DNA of 7,122 nucleotides, from contig JABXKX010000086.1 in assembly GCA_013619035.1 (NCBI GenBank), forward strand, positions 1 to 7,122, read 5' to 3'. Shown here piece after piece: positions 1 to 5,465 of this stretch. Position 1 is the first letter of the stretch. The number at the start of each line of letters is the position of its first letter. The notes below the pieces were generated by a model, which searched no databases, was not told the origin of the DNA, and worked only from the letters and a program-made list of their open reading frames with translations. Position numbers and translations under genes: made by a program. Source of the stretch: Peptostreptococcaceae bacterium. Lineage in GTDB: Bacteria > Bacillota_A > Clostridia > Peptostreptococcales > Acidaminobacteraceae.

Positions 1-2564
1 GCTGATACGATATCACCACTTTGAATTAGTTCATGAATTTTATCATAGTTCTTAGTAAGTTGATCAAAGTCAGGTGTTTCATCTGCTTTTCTAACAGCAT
101 CAAACACAATAAGTGTTGAGTCATCAGATTTAAACTCTGGTGTAATCACATCATTTACCTTAGCAGGGCTAACAGCGAATGAAATCAATGTTGGCGGTAC
201 AGTGATATCTTTAAAAGTACCTGACATTGAATCTTTACCACCGATTGCTGCTGTTTTAAAAGCATCCTGAGCAATATGAGCACCTAATAAAGCTGACATA
301 GGCTTACCCCATTTGGTTTCATCTTGTCCTAATTTTTCAAAGTACTCTTGGAATGTTAATCTAGCGGTTCTATAATCGCCACCCATAGCAACAATTTTTG
401 CTATAGAATCCACGACAGCATATAATCCACCATGGAATGGTGACCATATTGCAAGCTCAGGATGATACCCATGAGTCATCATTGTCACTGACGTTGTTTC
501 AATGCCTTTAACAGGTACTTTAGCAACCATACCTTCCGTTGGTGTTTGATATCTTTTACCACCAAATGGCATTAAAACTGAATTTGCACCAACGGTGCTA
601 TCAAAATGTTCTATCATACCTTTTTGAGAACATACATTTAAACTTGAAATTGTCTCTCCTACTAAAGATTCAAATGATCCTTCAAAAGACTTATTAAAGA
701 AGTTGTTTTCTGAAGTAGGTGGTTTAATGTTAACTTTCATTTGTCCTCTAACACCATTTGTATCTAAGAAACTTCTTTTTACATTAAACACTTCCTGCCC
801 TTTAAAGAACATTCTTAATCGTCCAGAATCTGTAACATGTGCGACTTCAACCGCTTCTAAATTTTCGGTTTCTGATATAGCAATGAATCTATCAACGTCT
901 TCTTTTCTAACCACAACAGCCATTCTCTCTTGAGACTCTGAAATTGCTAGTTCAGTACCATCTAGACCCTCATATTTCTTTGAAACCATATCTAACTTGA
1001 TATCGATTGAATCTGCTATTTCTCCAATTGCTACTGAAACGCCTCCAGCACCAAAGTCATTACATCTTCTAATCATTTGAGATAATTCTGTATTTCTAAA
1101 CAAACGTTGTAATTTTCTTTCTACAGGTGCATTACCCTTCTGAACTTCAGAACCACAATCTAATATAGAATCTTCCGTATGTTCTTTTGAAGAACCGGTC
1201 GCACCACCACAACCATCACGTCCTGTTAAGCCACCCACTAGTAAAACGATATCACCAGGATCTGGTGTTTCTCTAATCACTTCGTTTTTAGGTGTCGCTG
1301 CTATTACAGCACCAACTTCCATACGTTTTGCTAAGAATCCATCATTGTAGTACTCTTTTACAAAACCTGTTGATACACCAATTTGATTACCATAAGAACT
1401 GTAACCTTTTGTTGCGCCAGTTGAAATACTTCTTTGCGGTAGCTTACCTGGAAGCGTCTGATCAATATCAACTCTAGGATCTGCAGCACCGGTAATTCTC
1501 ATGGCTTGATACACATACGCTCTACCAGAAAGCGGATCTCTTATCGCACCTCCTAAACATGTTGCTGCACCACCAAATGGTTCTATTTCAGTTGGATGAT
1601 TATGTGTTTCATTTTTAAACATAATCAAATAATCTTCTTCTATACCATCTACATCTACTTTTACTTCTATTGAACAAGCATTGATTTCTTCTGAAATATC
1701 TAAATCAGACAGTAGTCCTTCTTGTCTTCTCTTCTTAGCTGCAATAGTACCTAAATCCATTAAACTTACAATCTTATGTTCTCTATCAAGTGTTTTTCTA
1801 TCTGAATAGTATAATTCTAAAGCATCTTCAATTGCCTTTGAAAATTCATTGGATTCTATCTTCACATCTACAATCTCAGTTTCAAATGTAGTATGTCTAC
1901 AGTGATCTGACCAATATGTATCTATTGCTTTTAACTCTGTAATAGTAGGATTTCTATCCTCTTGTACAAAATATTTTCTAATATGTTCTAAGTCTAAAAG
2001 ACTCATTGCAAATCCTTCAGATCCTTTAAATGATTCTAACTCAGTGATTGAATAATTGATGAAACCTTCATAATGAGCAACCAATTCAGGTTCTTCTGTT
2101 ACCATCTTCAATGTAACTTTTGTTTCAAACCCGATTTCATGTGATTCAACTGGATTAATTAAATATTTCTTTACCTTTACTTTTTCTTCTTCGGTTAAGG
2201 TACCATTTATCGCAATAATTTTGGATGAATTTACCAAAGGTCTCTCTTTACCAGTAATTAACTGAATACATTGTTCGGCAGAATCTGCTCTTTGATCATA
2301 TTGCCCTGGTAATAATGCCATTCTAATGACAAAATCATTTTCTAAAAAATTTGTATCTTCATATACAGTATCTACATTAGGTTCAGAAAATACATTTTCT
2401 TTTGCGAGTGCGAATGTATCATCGTCCATGTTTTCCATTTCGTAGCAGTTAATGACTCTAACCTCTTTAAGGTTCAAATTCAAATGTCCATTTAAATCTT
2501 TTATTAAATGATCACTTTCTACAGTAAAATTATCTTTTTTCTCTACAAATATTCTTCTAACCAT
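1..2564 (-). CDS. purL: Phosphoribosylformylglycinamidine synthase, single-chain form (C-terminus outside window)
   Basis: FGAM synthase of de novo purine synthesis: it converts formylglycinamide ribotide, glutamine and ATP to formylglycinamidine ribotide in the cytoplasm. The window holds 854 codons with no internal stop; the frame runs off the left edge. Visible family motifs are SDHCRHT (219-225), FKNETHNHPTEIEPFGGA (316-333), GGLTGRDGCGGAT (444-456), NDFGAGGV (502-509) and GGKDSM (775-780). Residues 1 to about 190 form the PurS-like N-terminal part, followed by the linker and two ATPase-like halves. The glutamine amidotransferase domain of single-chain enzymes (about 1,250 residues in clostridial-type members) would lie outside. 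Two ATGs are adjacent (2567 and 2564). I chose 2564 because GGAGG at 2571-2575 then sits 6 nt away, and because relatives begin MVRRIFVEKK. No frameshift or missing motif is seen. Identification is firm; only the C-terminal architecture is inferred. Confidence 0.97.
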   Translation of the reverse strand, partial: MVRRIFVEKKDNFTVESDHLIKDLNGHLNLNLKEVRVINCYEMENMDDDTFALAKENVFSEPNVDTVYEDTNFLENDFVIRMALLPGQYDQRADSAEQCIQLITGKERPLVNSSKIIAINGTLTEEEKVKVKKYLINPVESHEIGFETKVTLKMVTEEPELVAHYEGFINYSITELESFKGSEGFAMSLLDLEHIRKYFVQEDRNPTITELKAIDTYWSDHCRHTTFETEIVDVKIESNEFSKAIEDALELYYSDRKTLDREHKIVSLMDLGTIAAKKRRQEGLLSDLDISEEINACSIEVKVDVDGIEEDYLIMFKNETHNHPTEIEPFGGAATCLGGAIRDPLSGRAYVYQAMRITGAADPRVDIDQTLPGKLPQRSISTGATKGYSSYGNQIGVSTGFVKEYYNDGFLAKRMEVGAVIAATPKNEVIRETPDPGDIVLLVGGLTGRDGCGGATGSSKEHTEDSILDCGSEVQKGNAPVERKLQRLFRNTELSQMIRRCNDFGAGGVSVAIGEIADSIDIKLDMVSKKYEGLDGTELAISESQERMAVVVRKEDVDRFIAISETENLEAVEVAHVTDSGRLRMFFKGQEVFNVKRSFLDTNGVRGQMKVNIKPPTSENNFFNKSFEGSFESLVGETISSLNVCSQKGMIEHFDSTVGANSVLMPFGGKRYQTPTEGMVAKVPVKGIETTSVTMMTHGYHPELAIWSPFHGGLYAVVDSIAKIVAMGGDYRTARLTFQEYFEKLGQDETKWGKPMSALLGAHIAQDAFKTAAIGGKDSMSGTFKDITVPPTLISFAVSPAKVNDVITPEFKSDDSTLIVFDAVRKADETPDFDQLTKNYDKIHELIQSGDIVS

Positions 2565-2600
2565 CATTAACCTCCAACAGTCTTGGTTACCATTTTCATC

Positions 2601-2628
2601 TTGATTTTAACACAGCTCTATGTATAAT
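2601..2628 (+). promoter_or_regulatory. Promoter of the LysR-family gene
   Basis: A TTGATT -35 box (2601-2606) and a perfect TATAAT -10 box (2623-2628) are separated by 16 nt. Transcription would begin near 2635, giving a leader of about 37 nt that carries the AGGAGGG ribosome binding site (2658-2664). The surrounding AT-rich repeats (TATAATTATAATTAAT) could hold a T-N11-A LysR operator, but I cannot single one out. Confidence 0.6.
2604..2612 (-). promoter_or_regulatory. Candidate extended -10 promoter of purL
   Basis: Read on the minus strand this is TGTTAAAAT, an extended -10 element (TG, one base, then TAAAAT). It would start transcription near 2597 and give a leader of roughly 33 nt before the purL ATG. 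No convincing -35 box lies 17 nt upstream, which is tolerable for an extended -10 promoter. It overlaps the -35 box proposed for the divergent lysR gene. Confidence 0.4.
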
Positions 2629-2671
2629 TATAATTAATAATAGTAATACAACCCATTAGGAGGGCTAATGC

Positions 2672-3547
2672 ATGGATATTAACTTTGAACTTTATAAAAT
2701 CTTCTATTTTACTGCATTAAATCTAAGTTTTACAAAAGCTGCCGAACAGCTGTTTGTGACCCAATCTTCAGTCAGTCAATCTATTAAATCGCTTGAAGGA
2801 AAGTTAAATGTAAAACTGTTTAAAAGACATAAAAAAAAGATTGAACTTACAGATGAAGGACATATTTTATATTTACACGTAGAACAGGCTTTTAATCACC
2901 TAAAAGCTGCCGAAAGAAAATTAGAGCATTTTAATTTAGGTGAAATTACCATAGGGGCTAGTGATACAATCTGTAAATACTTCTTATTGCCCTATTTTAA
3001 GAAGTTTCACAAAAAATATCCTGAAATCAAAATCAATATCATCAACCAACCTTCTAGACAAACATTAAAGATGATTCAAGAAGGTCTCATGGACTTTGGT
3101 ATCGTTGCAGTTTCTGAAAATAAACAGTTTGATAATATTCAGCTGATTAAACTAAAGGACTATCAAGAAGTCTGTATTGTCGGTGAGGAAATCTATCAAA
3201 ACACAGGCAATCAATTAACACTGGATCAATTAGAAAAGTATCCTATGATTACACTCAGGAAAAACACCAATACTAGAAAGTTTATGGATGATTTCTTTAA
3301 GTCATATGATTATGTACTTGAGCCTGAGTTTGAAATGGTCAGTGTGGATTTAATCATTGAAATGGTTAAAGCCGACCTGGGGATTGGTTTTGCTATGTCA
3401 GATACCATCAATGAGCAAACCGGTATTTATACCATTGAATTAACACCACCAATGCCCAGTCGACATATATCATTTGCTATCAGTAAAATATTGCCTCTTT
3501 CAGATACAGCAAACGATTTTATGAATCATATGATCAACGAAAAATAA
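2672..3547 (+). CDS. LysR-family transcriptional regulator
   Basis: A 291-residue DNA-binding regulator of usual LysR length. The N-terminal winged helix-turn-helix spans about residues 1-60, with the HTH core at about 19-40 (FTKAAEQLFVTQSSVSQSI) followed by the typical LEGKLNVKLFKR wing. The rest, about 90-288, is the effector-binding domain with a periplasmic-binding-protein fold. AGGAGGG at 2658-2664 sits 7 nt before the ATG, which fixes the start over an out-of-frame ATG at 2668. It is divergent from purL and convergent with the HesB-like selenoprotein gene. LysR regulators often control a divergent neighbour and themselves, but PurL is not an obvious target. Proximity to the Se/S genes makes a link to sulfur or selenium metabolism possible. 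The effector cannot be read from the sequence. No strong U-tract terminator follows it on the plus strand. Confidence 0.95.
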   Translation: MDINFELYKIFYFTALNLSFTKAAEQLFVTQSSVSQSIKSLEGKLNVKLFKRHKKKIELTDEGHILYLHVEQAFNHLKAAERKLEHFNLGEITIGASDTICKYFLLPYFKKFHKKYPEIKINIINQPSRQTLKMIQEGLMDFGIVAVSENKQFDNIQLIKLKDYQEVCIVGEEIYQNTGNQLTLDQLEKYPMITLRKNTNTRKFMDDFFKSYDYVLEPEFEMVSVDLIIEMVKADLGIGFAMSDTINEQTGIYTIELTPPMPSRHISFAISKILPLSDTANDFMNHMINEK

Positions 3548-3559
3548 TTAAAAATAAAA

Positions 3560-3592
3560 ATCCTTTACAACATTTTAGATGTTGTAAAGGAT
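3560..3592. terminator. Perfect 14-bp hairpin between convergent genes
   Basis: The arms ATCCTTTACAACAT (3560-3573) and ATGTTGTAAAGGAT (3579-3592) pair perfectly around a TTTAG loop. On the minus strand it is followed by TTTTTATTTTTAA, so it would work as a second terminator for the selenoprotein transcript. On the plus strand, 13 nt after the lysR stop, it is followed by ACAAAAAA rather than a T-run, so for lysR it may only slow polymerase or protect the 3' end. Confidence 0.7.
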
Positions 3593-3594
3593 AC

Positions 3595-3621
3595 AAAAAA
3601 AAAGTACTCAATGAGTACTTT
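3595..3621 (-). terminator. Rho-independent terminator of the HesB-like selenoprotein gene
   Basis: Read on the minus strand, AAAGTACTC / GAGTACTTT (3613-3621 with 3601-3609) forms a 9-bp stem with a 3-nt loop. It runs straight into nine or more Ts (3603 down to 3595). It begins 4 nt beyond the TAA stop at 3625-3627. This is a textbook intrinsic terminator. Confidence 0.85.
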
Positions 3622-3624
3622 AGT

Positions 3625-3939
3625 TTAACCGCAGCTGCCTGAGCATGAACCACATTCTGATTCTGATTGTTGGATAGGGCGAACCATATATCCTCCACCT
3701 GATAATTCTACCATGATGTCACCGATTTGCTCATAAATGTCCTTCGCCATAATGAAAGTTACGTCATTTGTGTCGTCTTTCAAATCATTTTCACTTAACT
3801 CATCCAGAGTTAAACCAAAGCTAGGACCACTTCAACCCATACCTGCAATGTAAATTCTTACATTACCAGGTTGGTCTGCTTGCTGCTCAACGATACCTTT
3901 GATCGCATCAACAGTTTCTTGATTAGTTTGTACTTTCAT
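3625..3939 (-). CDS. HesB/IscA-like selenoprotein with in-frame UGA (Sec36)
   Basis: A 104-residue protein read through one in-frame TGA at 3832-3834. It starts MKVQTNQETV, has RIYIAGMG-Sec-SGPSFGLTLDE at about residues 28-46, continues NDVTFIMAKDIYEQIGDIMVEL, and ends ECGSCSGSCG. The fold is that of HesB/IscA A-type carriers, which bind or transfer iron-sulfur clusters through one central cysteine and two C-terminal ones. The Sec replaces the central cysteine, and C96, C99 and C103 form the tail. A family of HesB-like selenoproteins with this arrangement is established. AGGAGGG (3945-3951) lies 5 nt before the ATG at 3939. The frame is intact on both sides of the TGA, ends in TAA, and is followed by a terminator, so this is not decay. 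A standard gene caller would split or miss it. Substrate and partners are unknown. A recent nonsense mutation is the only serious alternative, and the SECIS-like hairpin argues against it. Confidence 0.9.
3795..3813 (-). promoter_or_regulatory. Candidate bacterial SECIS hairpin
   Basis: On the minus strand, TTAACTC and GAGTTAA form a perfect 7-bp stem around the loop TGGAT; two G-U wobbles (3814-3815 with 3793-3794) can extend it to 9 bp. The loop begins 26 nt after the TGA and has a G at its second and third positions. Bacterial SECIS elements lie within the coding region just downstream of UGA and present a small G-containing apical loop to SelB. Position, loop size and G placement all fit. 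No folding energy has been calculated. Confidence 0.7.
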
Positions 3940-3963
3940 GCAAACCCTCCTCTTCTTATTGTT

Positions 3964-3969
3964 ATTATA
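3964..3969 (-). promoter_or_regulatory. Candidate -10 box for the selenoprotein gene
   Basis: Perfect TATAAT on the minus strand, 25 nt upstream of the ATG, giving a short leader of about 17 nt. The -35 region is poor. A second perfect TATAAT at 3993-3998 is an alternative start about 30 nt further upstream, also with a weak -35. Confidence 0.45.
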
Positions 3970-4029
3970 TCCTAAAAATCAAATAACTAAACATTATATG
4001 ACTGTTTTAGTATAGTATGTACACTTTTT

Positions 4030-4054
4030 TTAAGTGATAAATTATATCACTTAA
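4030..4054. repeat. 10-bp inverted repeat
   Basis: TTAAGTGATA (4030-4039) and TATCACTTAA (4045-4054) pair perfectly around AATTA. No proper T-tract follows on either strand, although a T-run precedes it on the plus strand. It lies between the selenoprotein promoter region and the decayed second copy, so it could be an operator or the worn terminator of that copy. Function unassigned. Confidence 0.5.
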
Positions 4055-4056
4055 TT

Positions 4057-4192
4057 TCAACTACTTGAACACAATTCGCGTTCTAATTCATGTTATACCA
4101 CGGTTTCACTAAGTTCAACCACCAGATAATTCAACAATCAGATCTCCAACTTGTTCATAAATTTCTTTTGACATAATAAATGATACATCATT
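4057..4192 (-). pseudogene. Decayed partial second copy of the HesB-like gene
   Basis: Minus-strand positions 4192 to 4118 translate to NDVSFIMSKEIYEQVGDLIVELSGG without a stop. This matches the intact gene's NDVTFIMAKDIYEQIGDIMVELSGG (3694-3768) at 19 of 25 residues. Upstream of it an A-run shifts the frame, and no start, UGA or central motif survives. Downstream come stops (TGA, TAG, TGA), and then, in a shifted frame, GAA...TGT-TCA-AGT-AGT-TGA (4057-4077), a possible worn trace of the cysteine/serine tail; that last part is weak. The fragment lies directly after the 112-residue membrane protein gene. It looks like the 3' half of a diverged paralogue truncated by deletion. It is not expected to make protein. 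Confidence 0.8.
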
Positions 4193-4217
4193 TTTTTCTT
4201 AATATCATAATGCTGTG

Positions 4218-4556
4218 TTAAATTCTTACCACAAGAATTGACAGAATCAGAATAATCGCACCATTGGCTAACATCAGCCATCCATCGACCAATTTAGCTT
4301 TTGCTGTATCTTCTTTTTCTTTCTTCTCTTCTGGAGAATATCGCTCATTCATATTACGTTTCATACTTGAAAATAAGTTCGACATATTCGAAGCAGTATA
4401 AGCACCGTATCCCATTACCACAATACCAGCATAGGTCAACATGTCTGAAAATGTTTTAAACGACCAACCGAATCCAGCGACAGCTACAGTCAAAATTATT
4501 GATATGATAATAGCAATACTTAAGATCAAACCATTCTTCATTAGTTTCTGCTTCAT
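4218..4556 (-). CDS. Small membrane protein of unknown function
   Basis: A 112-residue protein with three likely membrane helices at about 9-29, 38-58 and 92-111. Between the second and third is a charged, helix-forming loop (about 64-90) rich in Lys and Glu, including ERYSPEEKKEKED. No signal-peptidase site or catalytic motif is visible. AAAGG upstream (about 7 nt before the ATG at 4556) supports the start; a second Met at position 6 is possible. I do not recognise the family; it loosely resembles the small uncharacterised two- to three-helix membrane proteins common in Bacillota. It is transcribed alone: the genes on either side of it are remnants, and the nearest intact genes are the selenoprotein downstream and the DUF3343 gene upstream. 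No clear terminator follows, so read-through into the decayed HesB copy is likely. A promoter such as TTGTTT-17-TATGCT lies upstream but is weak. Confidence 0.75.
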   Translation of the reverse strand: MKQKLMKNGLILSIAIIISIILTVAVAGFGWSFKTFSDMLTYAGIVVMGYGAYTASNMSNLFSSMKRNMNERYSPEEKKEKEDTAKAKLVDGWLMLANGAIILILSILVVRI

Positions 4557-4698
4557 TGTTCATCCTTTCTCCAAAATACGGTATAAGCATAGCATACTTT
4601 TTTGAGACAAACAAGAACTTATGTTACACTTTTAATAAATTCCCACTAAAAAAGTAGGGATTTCAAATAAAACTGGGTATATTGCTCGCTGAGGTAGT
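4557..4698. other. Intergenic stretch with an imperfect hairpin
   Basis: No gene is seen here. At 4641-4660, TCCCACT and AGTAGGGA pair with one bulged A around an AAAAA loop. No T-run follows on either strand, so it is not a convincing terminator. The part nearest 4557 must carry the promoter of the small membrane protein gene. Together with the DUF1801 remnant this accounts for the whole interval up to 5022. Confidence 0.5.
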
Positions 4699-4998
4699 TT
4701 GAGGTATGAATTAAAGACAAAAATTAATGATTATAACGTTTTAGAATTTCTTAATATAATCGCAAATAAAAAGCAAAAAGAAGATGGTATGGTTATACTA
4801 GAGTTAATGACAAATGTTACTGCTAATACTGCGAAAAGCTGTGGATCAAACATAATCGGATTTGATTTATGCATTTAAAAGAATAAATGCGGTCATCATG
4901 ATGAATGGATGAAGATAGGTTTTTCTCCTAGAAAAAAATGTTTAATACGATACCTTATGAAGGGTTAAGATACGTATGACTACGTTTCAAAAAACTTT
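4699..4998 (+). pseudogene. Decayed DUF1801-type protein gene
   Basis: The plus-strand frame starting at TTG 4699 reads RYELKTKINDYNVLEFLN, then KKQKEDGMVILELMTNVT, then CGSNIIGFDL, then (after a TAA at 4876-4878) DEWMKIGFSPRKKCLIRYLMKG. After a second TAA at 4966-4968 it continues DTYDYVSK. This order matches small cytoplasmic DUF1801 proteins, which typically begin MYELKT and carry IVGFG, a GFSPRK motif and YxMxGFDRYDELL. Decay signs are the two in-frame TAA stops, no ATG where the family starts (AGG instead), and loss of the last 30-40 residues, where the sequence meets the terminator of the opposing operon. The function of the intact family is unknown. It is the only trace of a plus-strand gene between 3.6 kb and the right edge. 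Family assignment is from remembered consensus. Confidence 0.75.
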
Positions 4999-4999
4999 A

Positions 5000-5024
5000 A
5001 AAGGGAAATCTTAGATTTCCCTTT
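5000..5024 (-). terminator. Terminator of the yedE-tusA-DUF3343 operon
   Basis: AAAGGGAAATC and GATTTCCCTTT (11 bp, loop of 3) form a perfect stem; on the minus strand it is followed by TTTAAAGTTTTTT. The TAA stop of the DUF3343 gene (5023-5025) overlaps the first arm, so the gene ends inside its terminator. Confidence 0.85.
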
Positions 5025-5265
5025 AGTCATTTTCAAATACCAAATGATATGTATCATTCACTTCATAAATTCTGTGGATATTTTCGGTTGAAACTTCCGA
5101 TATAATATTATCATAATTCTCTGATTCAAATCGAAGTGCTACACCACAATCCACACTAAGCTCTCTTGGTGCAGGCATTGTTTCACAATCAATATTATTT
5201 TTTTTCATATAACGTTCCAAAGCCATTACGCCTGAAAATGTATGAAATATAACCAAGTAACTCAC
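5023..5265 (-). CDS. DUF3343 putative Se/S carrier-like protein
   Basis: An 80-residue cytoplasmic protein of the DUF3343 family, described as putative selenium/sulfur carriers. The diagnostic block is PAPRELSVDCG at residues 31-41, with the conserved cysteine at C40 followed by Gly; a second cysteine is C27. The N-terminus (YLVIFHTFSGVMALERYMKK) matches the usual strand-helix opening in which the family tracks its substrate-handling site. The start is GTG at 5265. The stop TAG of the TusA gene and this GTG share one base (TAGTG), so translation is probably coupled and a weak ribosome binding site suffices. It is the last gene of the operon with yedE and tusA. The role as a carrier of reduced selenium or sulfur is family inference, not shown by this sequence. 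Confidence 0.9.
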   Translation of the reverse strand: MSYLVIFHTFSGVMALERYMKKNNIDCETMPAPRELSVDCGVALRFESENYDNIISEVSTENIHRIYEVNDTYHLVFEND

Positions 5266-5456
5266 TATTTCTTAGCCTTAATTAAATAGTCTTCAATGTT
5301 AACTGTGTACTTATTATTTTCTAAGAATCGTTTTACATTTTGAAGCGCTGTATTATTATCAACAATAACTTCTAAAGAAGCTGGTTGATTTTTAATAGCT
5401 TGTTTTGTTTTTAAAACAGGTTCTGGACATGAAAGTCCTGATGTATCAATTGTCAT
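5265..5456 (-). CDS. TusA/SirA-family sulfur (selenium) carrier, YedF N-domain-like
   Basis: A 63-residue TusA-fold protein. The signature DTSGLSCPEPVLKTKQAI spans residues 4-21, with the persulfide-forming cysteine at C10 in a CPEP motif. TusA proteins carry sulfur as a cysteine persulfide; the KTKQAI continuation resembles the N-terminal domain of YedF proteins from selenium operons. It is shorter than usual TusA (75-81 residues) and lacks the C-terminal half of full YedF. GGAGG (5462-5466) sits 5 nt before the ATG and overlaps the TAG stop of yedE. It therefore lies between yedE and the DUF3343 gene with no spacing at either end. It probably accepts sulfur or selenium brought in by YedE. 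A thiosulfate-transport pairing (TsuA/TsuB type) is the main alternative. Confidence 0.92.
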   Translation of the reverse strand: MTIDTSGLSCPEPVLKTKQAIKNQPASLEVIVDNNTALQNVKRFLENNKYTVNIEDYLIKAKK

Positions 5457-5465
5457 GACTGCCTC

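Noticed and set aside
703..933. Plus-strand open frame of 76 codons
   Set aside because: Lies antisense within purL, has no family features and no convincing ribosome binding site; a shadow frame.
1292..1477. Plus-strand open frame of 61 codons
   Set aside because: Antisense shadow within the conserved catalytic part of purL; low-complexity translation.
3802..3827. Alternative SECIS fold GTCC/GGAT with a bulged T
   Set aside because: Only six pairs with a 13-nt loop; the hairpin at 3795-3813 is shorter-looped, perfect and better placed.
3832..3834. TGA read as tryptophan (Mycoplasma-type code)
   Set aside because: All eight visible Trp codons in intact genes are TGG, and Trp at the central Cys position of a HesB-type protein makes no sense; Sec fits.
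3625..3939. Selenoprotein gene as a plain pseudogene
   Set aside because: Only one stop, at the functional Cys position, with intact frame, ribosome binding site, tail cysteines, terminator and SECIS-like hairpin; contrast the adjacent copy, which is visibly decayed.
4115..4117. TGA after SGG in the HesB remnant as a second Sec codon
   Set aside because: It is followed at once by TAG and another TGA, the intact copy has Gly here, and the 5' half of the gene is missing.
4641..4660. Hairpin as a terminator
   Set aside because: The stem has a bulge and no T-run follows on either strand.
4691..4706. Short direct repeat GAGGTA...GAGGTA as a mobile-element target duplication
   Set aside because: Six bases, 4 nt apart, with no element between; chance is likely.
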